Assembly: GCF_000150275.1 (NCBI RefSeq)
Contig: NW_002060947.1
Location: 3,464,980-3,528,979 of the forward strand
Source: Trichoplax adhaerens
Lineage: Eukaryota; Placozoa; Uniplacotomia; Trichoplacea; Trichoplacidae
DNA length: 64,000 bases
Direction: 5' to 3'
Shown: positions 50,501 through 61,304 of the stretch, piece after piece
How positions within the stretch are numbered: position 1 is the stretch's first letter
Layout: each line of letters starts with the position of its first letter
Made by a program: the position numbers and the translations under genes
Notes under the pieces: model-generated
Seen by the model: the letters and a program-made list of their open reading frames with translations, nothing else
Told to the model about the DNA's origin: nothing
The model's database searches: none

Positions 50501-52752
50501 TACAAGAATCGTGGTTGGAATGCTCCATATGACTTAGAATGGAGTAATTCAGAATTTTGGCAAGCTATTGAATTCTTTCGACGTGAATTTGCTAATATTG
50601 GTGTATTAGAAAGTAGCGGCGGTGCAACTGGTGTAAAAAATATAACTTGGACTGGTTTACGCACCATGTTATCAGAAGTTATCTACGGCAATATTATATT
50701 CGATAAATTCGATCAAGCAACGCTAAACGCTATTGTTGAAAAATGGATTAATTCAGGTGCAATTAAACGTGATTCTGAGCCTATGAAGGTAAAATATCGC
50801 GCACCTGCTATTATTTTTAGTCCTAATGTCCGAATGTCAGCTATAGCTCAAGCGATGGAAAATGTAAATCATTCAATATTAGATGTGCCTGAAGCATGTG
50901 GACTACATTCATCATCTGAAGTAGCGCTGGATGAAGGACCTTATCTATTTTATATGCTAAGTAAAATTATACATGATATGCCAGATATTGGAAATCGTAA
51001 ATGGAACCAGGATCAACAAGTTGCTACCTCGGATAAAACAATTACTGTTAATCAAGCTTTAGCCATACCTCACAATACTAATGCCCAGCCATTACATACT
51101 GCGTATTCTGATCTAGATATAATAATATCATCGACTTTTATTCCTGGCCGTCGAAGTCGTTATGTTGACATACATGAAATTGCTATTAATCTACTAAGTA
51201 AGTTACCAAAAGGCTGGACACGAGAGTTCATTCATGAAAGAATTAAAAAGAAGAAAGGATCTATTCATTCGCCATTTAATCAATTCGTATTATCTGAGGT
51301 TGAATTAATGAATAAGTTAATTCAACAGATTCGATTAACTTTAACAAGCCTTAAAGAAGCTACACAACATGACTTACTGGGTGACCATACTAATGATGAT
51401 GCATTACGAGCTGCAAGCGATCTATATTACTTGAGAATACCTGAAGATTGGTGTAAATTGGGTGGACCCTCAGCACCTCCGCATCATTGGAATTTAGGTT
51501 ATTGGATCGATGATTTTAATAAACGTTTTCAACATTTAGACAGAATGCTGTTACAGGTAAGAAATAGCTATTCTGAAATTGTCAGGCACACCTAGTCATT
51601 CCTCGTACTAAACTTTAAAACAAAAATAGTTACAATTTCTACTTAAACTCGTATACTATAACCTACGTAGGATTCTCTCGAGTAGTACAGCTATCCCGCT
51701 GGCTTCCTAGGATATATGTTTAATATTTACTTGATAGATTATCTCAAAGTAATTTAAACCATGCTAATTATTTCCCATTCCCATTCTGTACTATTCTTGT
51801 TATAAAATAATTTTAAATATTTTACTAGCAAGTTCAAACTAGTATGATAGGCTTATAAAATATAATGTATTTATTTTCTATATGAGTACATAAATTATCC
51901 TTCTTAATATCTTTCTGGAAATAAAATATCAATATTTTTTATTATTTCTTGCTAGACTCGAGATAAAATTCCCGCGTATTGGCTCGGTGCTCTATTTCGA
52001 CCCCAAAGTCTACTCGCTATCATCAAACAGGCATGTACTTGATATCATGAAGTGCTAGTAAGCAATACCAGATCTTCAAATGATATGCATATTGACTAGA
52101 AAGAATATTATAATATTACTATAATATATTCAGCGTTTAATATGAATAACGAGTATGGTAAACTAATCTGTATATGAGCACGTATTTGCTATCTACTCAT
52201 TGATTAACTTGACTAAGTATCATTAATATCGTATCGTTGGACCATTGCAGGATACAATTCGCGCACATTATAAGCATGGCATAGCAGAAGAGTACGTCTT
52301 ACAAATTGAATTAACTGCCAGAGATAAAGATCATGTAAGTAAAAATATTTAAAAATCAGAAAATTATATATAACGAAAAACGATAAATGTTATAATTGAT
52401 TAAATTTGAATTTTTTTAACTTTTATAGCTAAGAGATGCGCCTAATGAAGGCATGTTTGTCTATGGAATCTACGTTTGGGGAAGTTCTTGGGAAAAGACT
52501 GCCGGTGAACTACAAGATGCAGCCCCTAAATCAAATCCATCATCGCTTCCAGTCATTCATATCACTGCAGTACCAATATCAGATAAACCATGGATAACCG
52601 ATCCTAGCTCATATCCATCAGTTTATCAATGTCCATGTTATTGTTCCCGTATGAATCGAGTGGAACCATTATTTTGCTTAGATATCAAAAACGATAGTGG
52701 CGGATCGCGCTGGGCACTTAGAGGACTGTATGCAACATTACGTCCATTTTAA
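30123..52752 (+). CDS. DNHD1: Divergent giant dynein heavy chain (DNHD1-like)
   Basis: Forty-four exons join in continuous phase from ATG 30123 (in-frame stop five codons upstream) to stop 52752: about 5,245 residues, longer than ordinary heavy chains (4,000-4,700). Order: tail (GPLSELYRWRRR near residue 285), linker (RHWLDVM, FPRFYF, YLDQKR), AAA1 P-loop GPWGTGKTET at about 2239, AAA2 GPPGSGKST at about 2578, AAA3 GPPGCGKT at about 2907, AAA4 with a lost P-loop at about 3276, stalk coiled coils (about 3546-3702 and 3925-4035), AAA5-AAA6 (ILRAIRPDR) and a C-terminal barrel (PNEGMFVYGIYVWGSSWEK, YQCPCY). Dynein heavy chains are microtubule minus-end motors. Size, divergent AAA1 motifs and a poor fit to the cytoplasmic or standard axonemal classes point to DNHD1, linked to the sperm flagellum in mammals. 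The dynein call is certain; the subclass is a guess. Confidence 0.9.
41647..43531 (+). other. Dynein exons 34-40: AAA1 module
   Basis: Exons: 41647-41715 (Walker A GPWGTGKTET), 41806-41904, 41993-42130 (Walker B region GCWGCFDDFHR), 42244-42473, 42610-42770, 42859-42998 and 43333-43531. AAA1 is the main ATPase of dyneins. Walker A is near-canonical (usually GPAGTGKTET). The Walker B position normally reading FDEF reads FDDF. The usual TMNPGYAGR stretch reads TYDTSYGNQ. LFRPIALTAPD is conserved. Exons 38-39 add a Ser/Gln-rich insertion after AKRRDD. Confidence 0.85.
43683..45771 (+). other. Dynein exon 41: AAA2 and AAA3
   Basis: One 2,089-base exon. It opens with the AAA2 P-loop GPPGSGKST and includes LDLLNGERLFL and FETHDVSNASPA, the AAA2 block. 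AAA3 has an intact P-loop GPPGCGKT and Walker B LFVDDLNLP. The AAA2 Walker B position, normally FDG, reads LDA. The exon ends in AG at 45771 (donor GTTAGT), joined to AGA at 46033. Confidence 0.85.
46033..51556 (+). other. Dynein exon 42: AAA4, stalk, AAA5-AAA6
   Basis: One uninterrupted 5,524-base exon of about 1,841 codons. It starts at AAA4, where the expected GVGGSGKQ reads GQVGSHLS. The first coiled coil lies near 46860-47330 and the second near 48000-48330. Between them the microtubule-binding region carries Asn/Ser-rich, Gln-rich and HHHHH segments. A strongly acidic run (EEEDEVEQEEEQREE) opens the second coil at 48075-48180. AAA6 includes LLILRAIRPDRLLQTTAAFV near 49880. Confidence 0.85.
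52251..52752 (+). other. Dynein exons 43-44: C-terminal barrel
   Basis: Exons 52251-52334 and 52429-52752 close the gene. They carry the conserved C-terminal motifs APNEGMFVYGIYVWGSSWEK, LPVIHITAV and YQCPCY, and end ...RGLYATLRPF before the stop. The 694-base intron before them is one of the longest in this gene. Confidence 0.88.
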
Positions 52753-55058
52753 TCTTATTTTTGATATGCTGATGTTTTTTATTGTGTCAGATACGAATTT
52801 TAATTTCTCTAAAATTAGTTCATATATAGTTAGTACAAAAATATTACAAAGCTTTCTTTCATTATCATCTTCATGTATGAATCGAAAAGTATCTATTTTT
52901 ACATATATAAATTTGCACAATTTATTATGACGATACTTTCAGACAGGAGAAGACATTAACGTCGTTGCTTGATTTTTCTTCATTTAATATATCATATATC
53001 AAGTCTGTTAATGTTGCAAATATCTTGTGCCGTAGAGTTACTTCGAAATAGTAGCTTGTAAAATTTTTATTTAGCATTGTTTAATCACTTCTATACATGA
53101 AATAGCGCAAATATACCAGTCAGTATATTAAATCTACTTTACGCGTGTCTTAAATAAAGTAGGAATAATTGTCATATCGGATATGATATATTGTTCTATA
53201 TTGTAATATTTCAACATAATTATATTGATATATATCTTCCTGTACAGTATCTATAGCAATAGTTATTTTAAACTTTTATGACCTTCATTAAATGTGTGAT
53301 TGTTGTTAATTATTTCTTGATTTTAGTTGTATTTTGAGTATGAATATGCTATCTACGCTTGTATATTAATAAGTAATTTTTAATTCTACCGAATAAACGA
53401 TACTAAATCTACACCACTTGATAATCAACGATATTAAATATCGTATGCAAATTAACAGTAGTAAATTCTTGTTATAAAATTAATATCAAATCATTCAAAT
53501 ATGTCCGAAAAGTTAAATAGTATGTCAACATTGAAATGAAGCTGGAAGAACTAGGAGCAATTTGTTATAAATATCATTAGCGATTTTTGAGTACTGAATA
53601 TATTGTGGATAAACATTAATATATATTAACGATTTTATAGTAAGAATTCTTAACTAGCCCATGATTGATAAGCTAGTTGTTTCATTTGTATTCAACAAAT
53701 GAGTGTTAGATACAGTGTAGTAAAAATAACTTTCAAATATCCCCAGGGCTGCTTCAGTACTGATGAAATTTAATGTAAATAAATCTGTACTCTAAAAAAG
53801 CTCTGAAATTGATTTCAAAAATAGTATTACCTAAGCTATAGTAGCAGCTAATAAAGTATTGTATGCGAATAGTAACAATAATCTATCAAATTAGCTAACG
53901 ACTGCTACGTATTGGCTTACTGGCAATGGTAATATTATTGGTATTGTGATGTAGTAATTATCAGTCATTGAGTAAAATAGAAAGCATCAGGCTATCTATC
54001 AGCTAATTAATAAATAGCTAAATGTAAAACTAGCCATTTTAAGTTTATTACTTTATCTATCGTGATATAATCAAAACTAGGATTTTTAACACATTTACTG
54101 GCAACAATGTAATTTTAAAGTATCAGCAACATTTCATGCTCCACAAGTGATTAAATGTAATTAATATGAATGCAGTTATTAAGATTTCATTAATAGTTAA
54201 TTAAAGTTTTATTTTATCATGATTGCAATCACAATATTTAGTAGAAAGCCATTCTATCATAAATTTTTAATAATTCTATCCAGTGAAAAATGAAAATCAG
54301 ATATAATATGACATGTTCAAACTGAAATAATCAGCATCAACTAAATTATTGTAAATATTACCTTAATATGATATTATGTGTTATTGGATAACGGCAGCCT
54401 GCAAATGCTTTTTATAACATACAGTTCCTAAATTGCGAGCTTACGTGTAATACTATTATATGTATATACCCAAGTAATTAATATATAGAATTCCATGAGA
54501 GTAAATGAATATTGAAATTATGATAGTAAATACGTTACTTCGGAGTTGACAAGTTTACCATTAATCTAAAAAATTTTCATAATATAGATTTATTCATTTT
54601 GCTTATTAGAACTCTGATGAATTGGCACATAGTCCTAAGCGTAGTTCGTGTAATAAATAAACATCATCAATGCTAGTATTACTTTTTTGGGTTATCCTGT
54701 TGTAAATTATGAGTGATTATACAAATACGATAAAAGTGTAGAATGAGACAAGATTAAAATTGAATTACGCTACTGTGTATCTGAACTGCAATATCAGCTA
54801 CAATCCGCATAAAATTCTATCGAAGTATATAAAATATTCAACTTAAGATACCAAATATTGCCCGTGATCACTCGATAAACAAGTTAAAAGTGTTCTAATG
54901 TGTGATTTATGTGATGGAAGTCTGGCTAAAGATTTGTAATTCGGAGTGAATACTCAGAGTTAAAACTGTGATAGAAAAGAAATCAAAGCTGGTGAAGAAA
55001 GGTATCAAGAACTCATTAGTAGGATTTAATGAGAGATAGCAATCATAACTATACGTAT
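52753..55058. other. Intergenic, between convergent genes
   Basis: This 2.3 kb of AT-rich sequence lies between the 3' ends of the dynein and EHD genes. No exon is seen. AATAAA at 53153-53158 is about 400 bases past the dynein stop and is a possible poly(A) signal. Confidence 0.5.
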
Positions 55059-56777
55059 TTAATAGTGAAATCCGCCACGTTTAACAAATTCATCCTCACG
55101 TAATCGTCCACCGCGGCCAAACAAAATAAAATGCAATCCCATTAGTATTCCAGCAACTAAGCCAATGCCATATTTAATCTTACCCTCAGCACAATCCAAA
55201 CCTAGTTGAGATGGTGGTATTAAGTGTCGTGGCAACTCAGCAGGTAAATCGCAACCATCCAATTTTAATTTAATTAAATACAATGCCAGAGCAAATTCTT
55301 CATCATCCAAGAGATTGTCACCATCATGATCAGCCAACACCCATATCTTACCCAAGACGCTATTAGGCAGTTTAGATTTCATCATTTCATTTTTAGCATC
55401 ATCTGATGATATCCTGCCTTCAATCGGATTTAAACTATAAAATATTTTATCATATTTGGATTTGTCATAACGTACTGCCCAAAATGGTGAATTAGCACCG
55501 ATATCCACGCCACTTATGGCTAATGTAGAAAATGGCCCTTCCATTCCTAAGCCAAAGGCACCGCCACGTATGGCTGGTGTTAAAGAGCTGGCTTGTAAAG
55601 CCATATCTTTCAAAATTGGTATCTCACAGAGTAACATTCGATCAACAATTTCGATTAACTTTGGCTTCAAAGTTTGAAATTTAGAGAAATCAGCTGTGCG
55701 CAAATATTTCTGAAAAACTTCAATAGGTGGAAAATCACCACGCGGTATTCTATATTCTTCCTCAACATGGAAATAAATATCAGATAGATTAAAGATTAAA
55801 TTATCTTTTCGAGCTTGTTTACGAAAGATAGATGGCATCTCTTTTTTCAAGTAAGCAATTAAATGAGCATGACAACGTACTAAACGCGATCTTTTAATGA
55901 CATAATCTAGCTTTTCCATAGCAAGATCACGTGGTAAATTTCTTAAATCTTCAAGCAAATCTTGCTTTTCAGCTTCAAGTAATTGTCGACTCTCTTCAGT
56001 GGATAATCGACTAAATGGCTCATCCCAAAATGAGCCAATATAAACTCGAGGAACAAAGCGCGACGGTATAATTTTACCCAGGTAGAACATTAACGCACCA
56101 TAAACACGGAATAATTGCTGATAATCGATTAAATCGGATTTATTCAAGACAATGCGGACTTTATGGATATTTTTGGTTAACAAATCCAAGATAGCTTTCA
56201 TTTCATCACCAACCTCCAATTTTTGAGCGTCAAATAGTAAGACAATACGATCAGCATGTTCAGCAAACCAGTCGATAACACGTGGAAAATCATAGCCGCG
56301 TTTAACATTGGACATATCGCTTAAGATACCAGGTGAATCAATGATTGTTAAATTTTCCACCACTGAAGATTGGATTTCAATACATGTTAACTCATCCAAT
56401 AGGTTATTACCGAATTTACCTAATGCGCGATAATCTTTGCTTGGGTCGGATACTAAAGCATGACCAGGCAACAATTTGTCATTTTCACCATACGATATAG
56501 TGCAAAAGTTATCGGTTGATGGTTCAGGACTGACCTTCATACCAGGATAGCCACGACTTAACAAATACTTGATAAATGTAGTTTTTCCCGTACTATATTC
56601 CCCAACTAACAAGATAGTGGGTTTGATATTAAAATCTTTGTCACCCATGGGTGGTAAATCGAAATTATCGAAGTTGTAATATTCCTCCAAAGGCAAGACT
56701 TTATTCTTGTAAACTTTTTGCAACTCATCCATGACACGTTGTAGTGCCTCAACTTCTCTAGTTTCGTTTAGACTCAT
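55059..56777 (-). CDS. EHD: EHD-family membrane-remodelling ATPase with C-terminal hydrophobic tail
   Basis: A single exon of 572 residues, most similar to animal EHD1-4. It has a dynamin-like G domain that binds ATP in this family: P-loop GEYSTGKTT at 59-67, DSPGIL switch, NKSD. The helical domain includes VYIGSFW, KKEMPSIF, DFPP and DFSKFQTLKPKL. A C-terminal EH domain (about 430-525) has an EF-hand loop DHDGDNLLDDEE and KLPNSVLGKIWVLAD. EHDs oligomerise on membranes and drive endocytic recycling; the EH domain binds NPF motifs. The start chosen is ATG 56777 (context AAGATGA); in-frame sequence upstream has no ATG. After the usual end (PPSQ) the frame runs on for about 47 residues with a hydrophobic stretch, residues 537-553, which is unusual. 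The usual MFSW N-terminus is absent. Confidence 0.95.
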   Translation of the reverse strand: MSLNETREVEALQRVMDELQKVYKNKVLPLEEYYNFDNFDLPPMGDKDFNIKPTILLVGEYSTGKTTFIKYLLSRGYPGMKVSPEPSTDNFCTISYGENDKLLPGHALVSDPSKDYRALGKFGNNLLDELTCIEIQSSVVENLTIIDSPGILSDMSNVKRGYDFPRVIDWFAEHADRIVLLFDAQKLEVGDEMKAILDLLTKNIHKVRIVLNKSDLIDYQQLFRVYGALMFYLGKIIPSRFVPRVYIGSFWDEPFSRLSTEESRQLLEAEKQDLLEDLRNLPRDLAMEKLDYVIKRSRLVRCHAHLIAYLKKEMPSIFRKQARKDNLIFNLSDIYFHVEEEYRIPRGDFPPIEVFQKYLRTADFSKFQTLKPKLIEIVDRMLLCEIPILKDMALQASSLTPAIRGGAFGLGMEGPFSTLAISGVDIGANSPFWAVRYDKSKYDKIFYSLNPIEGRISSDDAKNEMMKSKLPNSVLGKIWVLADHDGDNLLDDEEFALALYLIKLKLDGCDLPAELPRHLIPPSQLGLDCAEGKIKYGIGLVAGILMGLHFILFGRGGRLREDEFVKRGGFHY

Positions 56778-57341
56778 CTTGATATCGATTAGAGCAGTAG
56801 CAATCCAATGATAAAAACTATACAAAGATCCAATAATAAAATTACCTGAATCGTTGATTGATTTTATTAATGTTTTCTTTAGTATGATACGATATAAAGT
56901 CCTTTATACTTTTACGGTATCTATTTCTAAACTGAATAAGGCAGGCTATCGGAAAGTGGAATGAATTTCTTCTGTACTTAGACCAATTAGTGGAATTGAA
57001 AGCAACTTAGCTGCGTCCAAGTATTCAAGTTTCCTTCAAAAAAATAAATTAAGGATTAGCGCATATAGAGAAAGAGTAATAGATAGAAAGATAGATGAGT
57101 AGTTGGATAGAATAATCAAAAATTAATGACAGATAGATAGATGGGTAGTTAGATAGAATAATCCAAAATTAATTAGAGATATAGACAACTAGAGAGGTAG
57201 GTAAAGAGATTAGTAGAACTCAGTATAGAGATCGTTTAATAGATAAAGAAATAGGTAGACTGTTGGATATATGTTTTAACTGAATTACGCCTGAGGATAT
57301 TTAGCTAATTTAAGCTAAACTAAAATTGCTGTAAATCAAAG
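56778..57341. other. EHD upstream region with GATA-type repeats
   Basis: About 560 bases upstream of the EHD start. It should contain the EHD promoter. The middle is an imperfect GATA/GATAG-rich repeat (listed separately). No coding sequence is seen. Confidence 0.5.
57081..57176. repeat. Two imperfect tandem copies of a GATA-rich unit
   Basis: Unit one (57081-57130) and unit two (57131-57176) share AGATAGAT-G-GTAGTT-GATAGAATAATC-AAAATTAAT with scattered differences. More degenerate GATAG words continue to about 57260. This is probably slipped-strand expansion. Confidence 0.75.
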
Positions 57342-59376
57342 TTATTGCAATACTTTCGTTTGGTTCCTACAATAACGACGATATTCCCCACCAATTAAAG
57401 TAGCAATGATTCATTCTTAACTGAAGTTCTTCAAAGATTACCTTTATCAAAAAATGGCTTAGCTATGTACTATATATGTATACTGATTATTTATGGATGC
57501 TTCCAAGATTACAGCCCTTGAACAACTATTATTTACTTTTAAATATTTAGTTACTTACTCATAGTATTGGAGCACGTCCCTCCTAGAAATTGCTGCTAGC
57601 CTGAAAAGGTTAAAACGACAGCAACGACTGTTAACTTTTCCCTTTAGCTAAGATGAATAACCTTTAGCGTCTCTGGCCTACATCAATGTATTAGCATTCA
57701 CTGCGTCATCATCTAATCATGATTAGAATAGAAATAGACCATATGTTGTAACATAGCATATGGTTACTAGATTGAAAATCACCAAGCCAATGTCTTATCA
57801 TTGGATATCAATAATTATATACATATTCAGCGTGCTTAATACTTAATCTTTGGGCGTCGTCAAAGTGATGACTAACAGTTAACTAACCAATAAAGCAAAA
57901 GTCATGTACTTAAAATTGCCATAAGTAAGCTATTTAACGAATCAATTTAGTTAAACAGTCTATCAAGGCTTTATATGACTTTGAACAATTAGAACCAAAT
58001 GATTAATTATTACGTTATAACTACTGTAATAAAATCGATCTAAGTCGAGCCAATCTATAAAATGTAAATTTCCTCTTTGGAATTGAAAAGACCAATTTTT
58101 TCCCTATAAAGCCTCAGATAAACTATGCATATAATCGGTTATCACTTTGCTTTGAAAGTAATCTACAATTTAAAATATAAAATAAGGTTCTAGCAATCTG
58201 ATTCTATTTAGATGTAATATGATTGAAACGTTTCTAACTGATACTATAATGAGTAACTTTCCGTTACGTGATTAAATCAGTATTCTCGTTGACTAGAATA
58301 AGTCATTGCTTCGCTTCTACGCGTAGACTGTGCTGGTATAACATCATTAATATTTTTGCCTACATTTTATATACACATCATATTAAATATCAGATTCCGA
58401 AAGTGTTACGTGAAACAATTGTTATGAATTGGTATAAACATATGCTTTCGTTTACCAGTGACGCTATCATCTATATGCAACCGTATTGTTCGATTCTGCT
58501 AGATCCCAGAACGATTGCTTGATGAAATGAACATTCAATATGAATATAAAAATATTAATAATATCATACTTAAATAACATTACCGGTTCATTTTGTTATA
58601 AGATCCATACTTATTTCTTACAGTCTCTTACAATGATAATTTTCAATTCATAGTAATTTTTGTATAATGAAATCAGGCGGCATTAGAATATCTTCCTATT
58701 AGTAGCAAAATTAACGATAGTCAATATGAAGAGCAGTATGTCTAGAAAATTTATTACTCTCGATTATCAATTTATAGTAATAGTACGCGTATGGACTATT
58801 AAATTATGGTAATTATAGGCAGATTAGCACGATCTTGATACGAATCATATAACCATTAAAGATGAAGCTCAAGAATCGATAAACGATAATATTTTAAGTA
58901 ATATCTAAGTATGTTTGCGTAATCAATCTTGCCATTTTATATATATATATATATATATGTATACCCTCCGCTATGTATAACCGCTAAATTACTTTATTAA
59001 GCCTGGAGTAGAAGCCTTAGATCGGCTACTGTTCTATCTTCCAATAGCAGCAGTATGATAGAGACAGTACAAACTTAGTCAATACGCAGCAGCCTCTACT
59101 TTGTAGATTTTACAATATGAATTAATCCTTTCAATCAAGAAATAAGAGCTTATAGTATGTTATTATCTTTTATTAGCATATTAACAGCTTGGCAACTTCA
59201 ATATTGCTCCTTCAGCTAACGTACACTAGTCCCTTGTTTGCAAATTTCGAATATAAATTGGCCGCTTTAATCTGGAATTCAAAGCTTGCAGCGTACAACG
59301 CATCATCTTCAGATGTTGGTAATTCGGCTAATAGGCAGTAGATTTCGCTCTGGAGTATCAAATGTAAATTAATCCT
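57342..59376 (-). CDS. Candidate exons of an unrecognised gene
   Basis: Three minus-strand pieces look exon-like. The first, 59376 to about 59225, follows an acceptor (ACTCCAG) and encodes EIYCLLAELPTSEDDALYAA and KAANLYSKFANKGLVY before a donor GTTAGC. The second, 57600-57559, has a strong acceptor (CCTTTTCAG) and donor (GTAAGT) and encodes LAAISRRDVLQYY. The third, 57366-57342, joins it in phase and ends ENQTKVLQ-stop. I do not recognise the product, intermediate exons are missing, and the three pieces may not belong together. They are more even in codon use than the surrounding sequence, which is the main support. Confidence 0.25.
58937..58958. repeat. (AT)n microsatellite
   Basis: An uninterrupted run of TA dinucleotides, about 11 units long. 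Confidence 0.9.
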
Positions 59377-61300
59377 TCTAATCAGGTAATGAAAGTTACA
59401 GTGCATTATGTACTATTGTTCATCAAGGTGATGATACATTCATTATCCACGGAATTTACGATCTCCGCTAATATACTAGCACAAAAGTCCCACTTAGTAA
59501 ATTTCGAATAATTTTAATCTAAAAATGAAAACAGTTTTCATTCTGTGCGAATTAGCAGAAAAACAAATTGTTAAAAAAGGAAAATAGAATCAATCTCAAA
59601 TAACAAAGAATTACCAGTATTTTTAAATATCTCACACAACGATTCATTGATCAAAGGCGAAAAGTTTCTTTTTCAAATCTTGTTATACTTAAATGCAACA
59701 TATTTATTTCTCCATAGGGCGCAGACATAAAGCAAATATGAACATATAAGCTGTGACATTAGTAATTAAATGATAATTGCGCTAAAATTGCATCTAATTA
59801 TTAATATTGTTTTTGGGGAATTAGACTTGCAAGGTGTAAAATTAATCAATTATTTTGTCATATATTGGATGATTTATAGATTTCACTCAATAAATTCTGT
59901 TAATCTGTTAGGACATCGAAGACAAGTAAACTATTTTAGACCGATGTCTACAATCGATATCACAAGATTTAAATAGATTGCTCCATTTTATTAATCAACA
60001 CAATATTATAATAAGAACAGGAGAGCTAAATAAAAATTTTTCTATTCCAGGAAATATTTAAAAATTAAATTTCACAAAGCCTAATTTCATTAATGATTAT
60101 TATAGCTTAAAGGAGTACAGTAGATGATTCATCAATATTTCAGTTTGGTAGAACTGAATAATATGTCAATTACAATTTCAGTTCAGATACGTAAATTTGC
60201 GATTGATGTTGAATAGCCAGCAGCTTAGAAGTACCACTAGCAGATAAAAGACAATTTCAATTAGTAATCGAATGATTACTCAGCCAATAATTTAAAACTT
60301 TACTTACTTTGTTGTCCCAATGTAGTAAACCTTTTCGAATAGTTTTACACAATGTTGAAAGTCCTTGAAACAAAATAATAATAATTTTAACGGACGCATT
60401 GCTTTCAATTCATATTAAACTACCAATTTCAAGTTAAGAACAAATTTACCTCATTTCTTTTCGCTATGGATCTGAATTCAAAAAAATTCTCATGAAAGCC
60501 TATTAGTATAGATCTTTCTATAACTAAATTACAACAGTTACAGGAATAAATTAAGAATATGTATGATTATGTTCTACTCTAGTCATGATCAAGAGAAAAA
60601 GTAATCTACTAGGACAATACGAGTATCTTCATTTTCTCATAATAAATGGTTAGGAAAATGGTTGTGTATATATATGTGAATTTAACAAACCTAGCAATTT
60701 CTTTAGCTAAATAATAATAGCAACAGAAATAAACTAATGATTATTATTATAAATAGATAATTATCAATCTTAATTATGACCAATGATTAAAATCACTTTT
60801 AACTGTATATGACAATGTTTCATTACCATTTCAAAATAGCTAAGATACGTATATATTTGTAAAGCTAATAGCAATGCCCTAAGATTTCAAATGACATCTT
60901 AGACAAAGAAGTTAAATATTTCATATTATATATGGGTTTTGGTGATATTGTAGTGATGGAACATTACATGGTACTATAATCTTTCCAATTTCTGATCAGC
61001 AATCTATAGCAATCAAGAACATTAGGGCTAGGGTTGTTATCATATTGTATAATTAACTAATACTTAACGTATGCAAATAAATACAGCATCTAAATTCTGG
61101 GCCTGCTTGACACTATCTAACTCATTCACTCACTCACTCAGCCACTGTTATGCGTGTTCATGATTAAGAGTTGAGATCTAATCATGAGTAGGTATAAGTT
61201 GGTGACAGTAAGCCTCTTAGCCATCAAAAACTATATAAATATATTTTTTGCTTTAATAATAACGAAAACATTTAAAAGACTGAGATAAGATTTTAAATTT
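59377..61300. other. AT-rich stretch without a recognised exon
   Basis: No gene is recognised. The minus-strand sequence at about 59520-59450 resembles part of the exon candidate at 59260-59210 (shared ATTCGAAATTT and GGGACT words) but has stops, so it may be a decayed duplicate. The last exon or exons and 3' untranslated region of the MAP4K-like gene may extend into the right end. Confidence 0.4.
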
Positions 61301-61304
61301 TGAA

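Noticed and set aside
58394-58900. Plus-strand exon-like fragments (VLRETIVMNWYKHML, then EYLPISSKIND, then HDLDTNHITIKDEAQ)
   Set aside because: A PXA/sorting-nexin resemblance was considered, but the pieces do not join with valid donors and no diagnostic motif is present.
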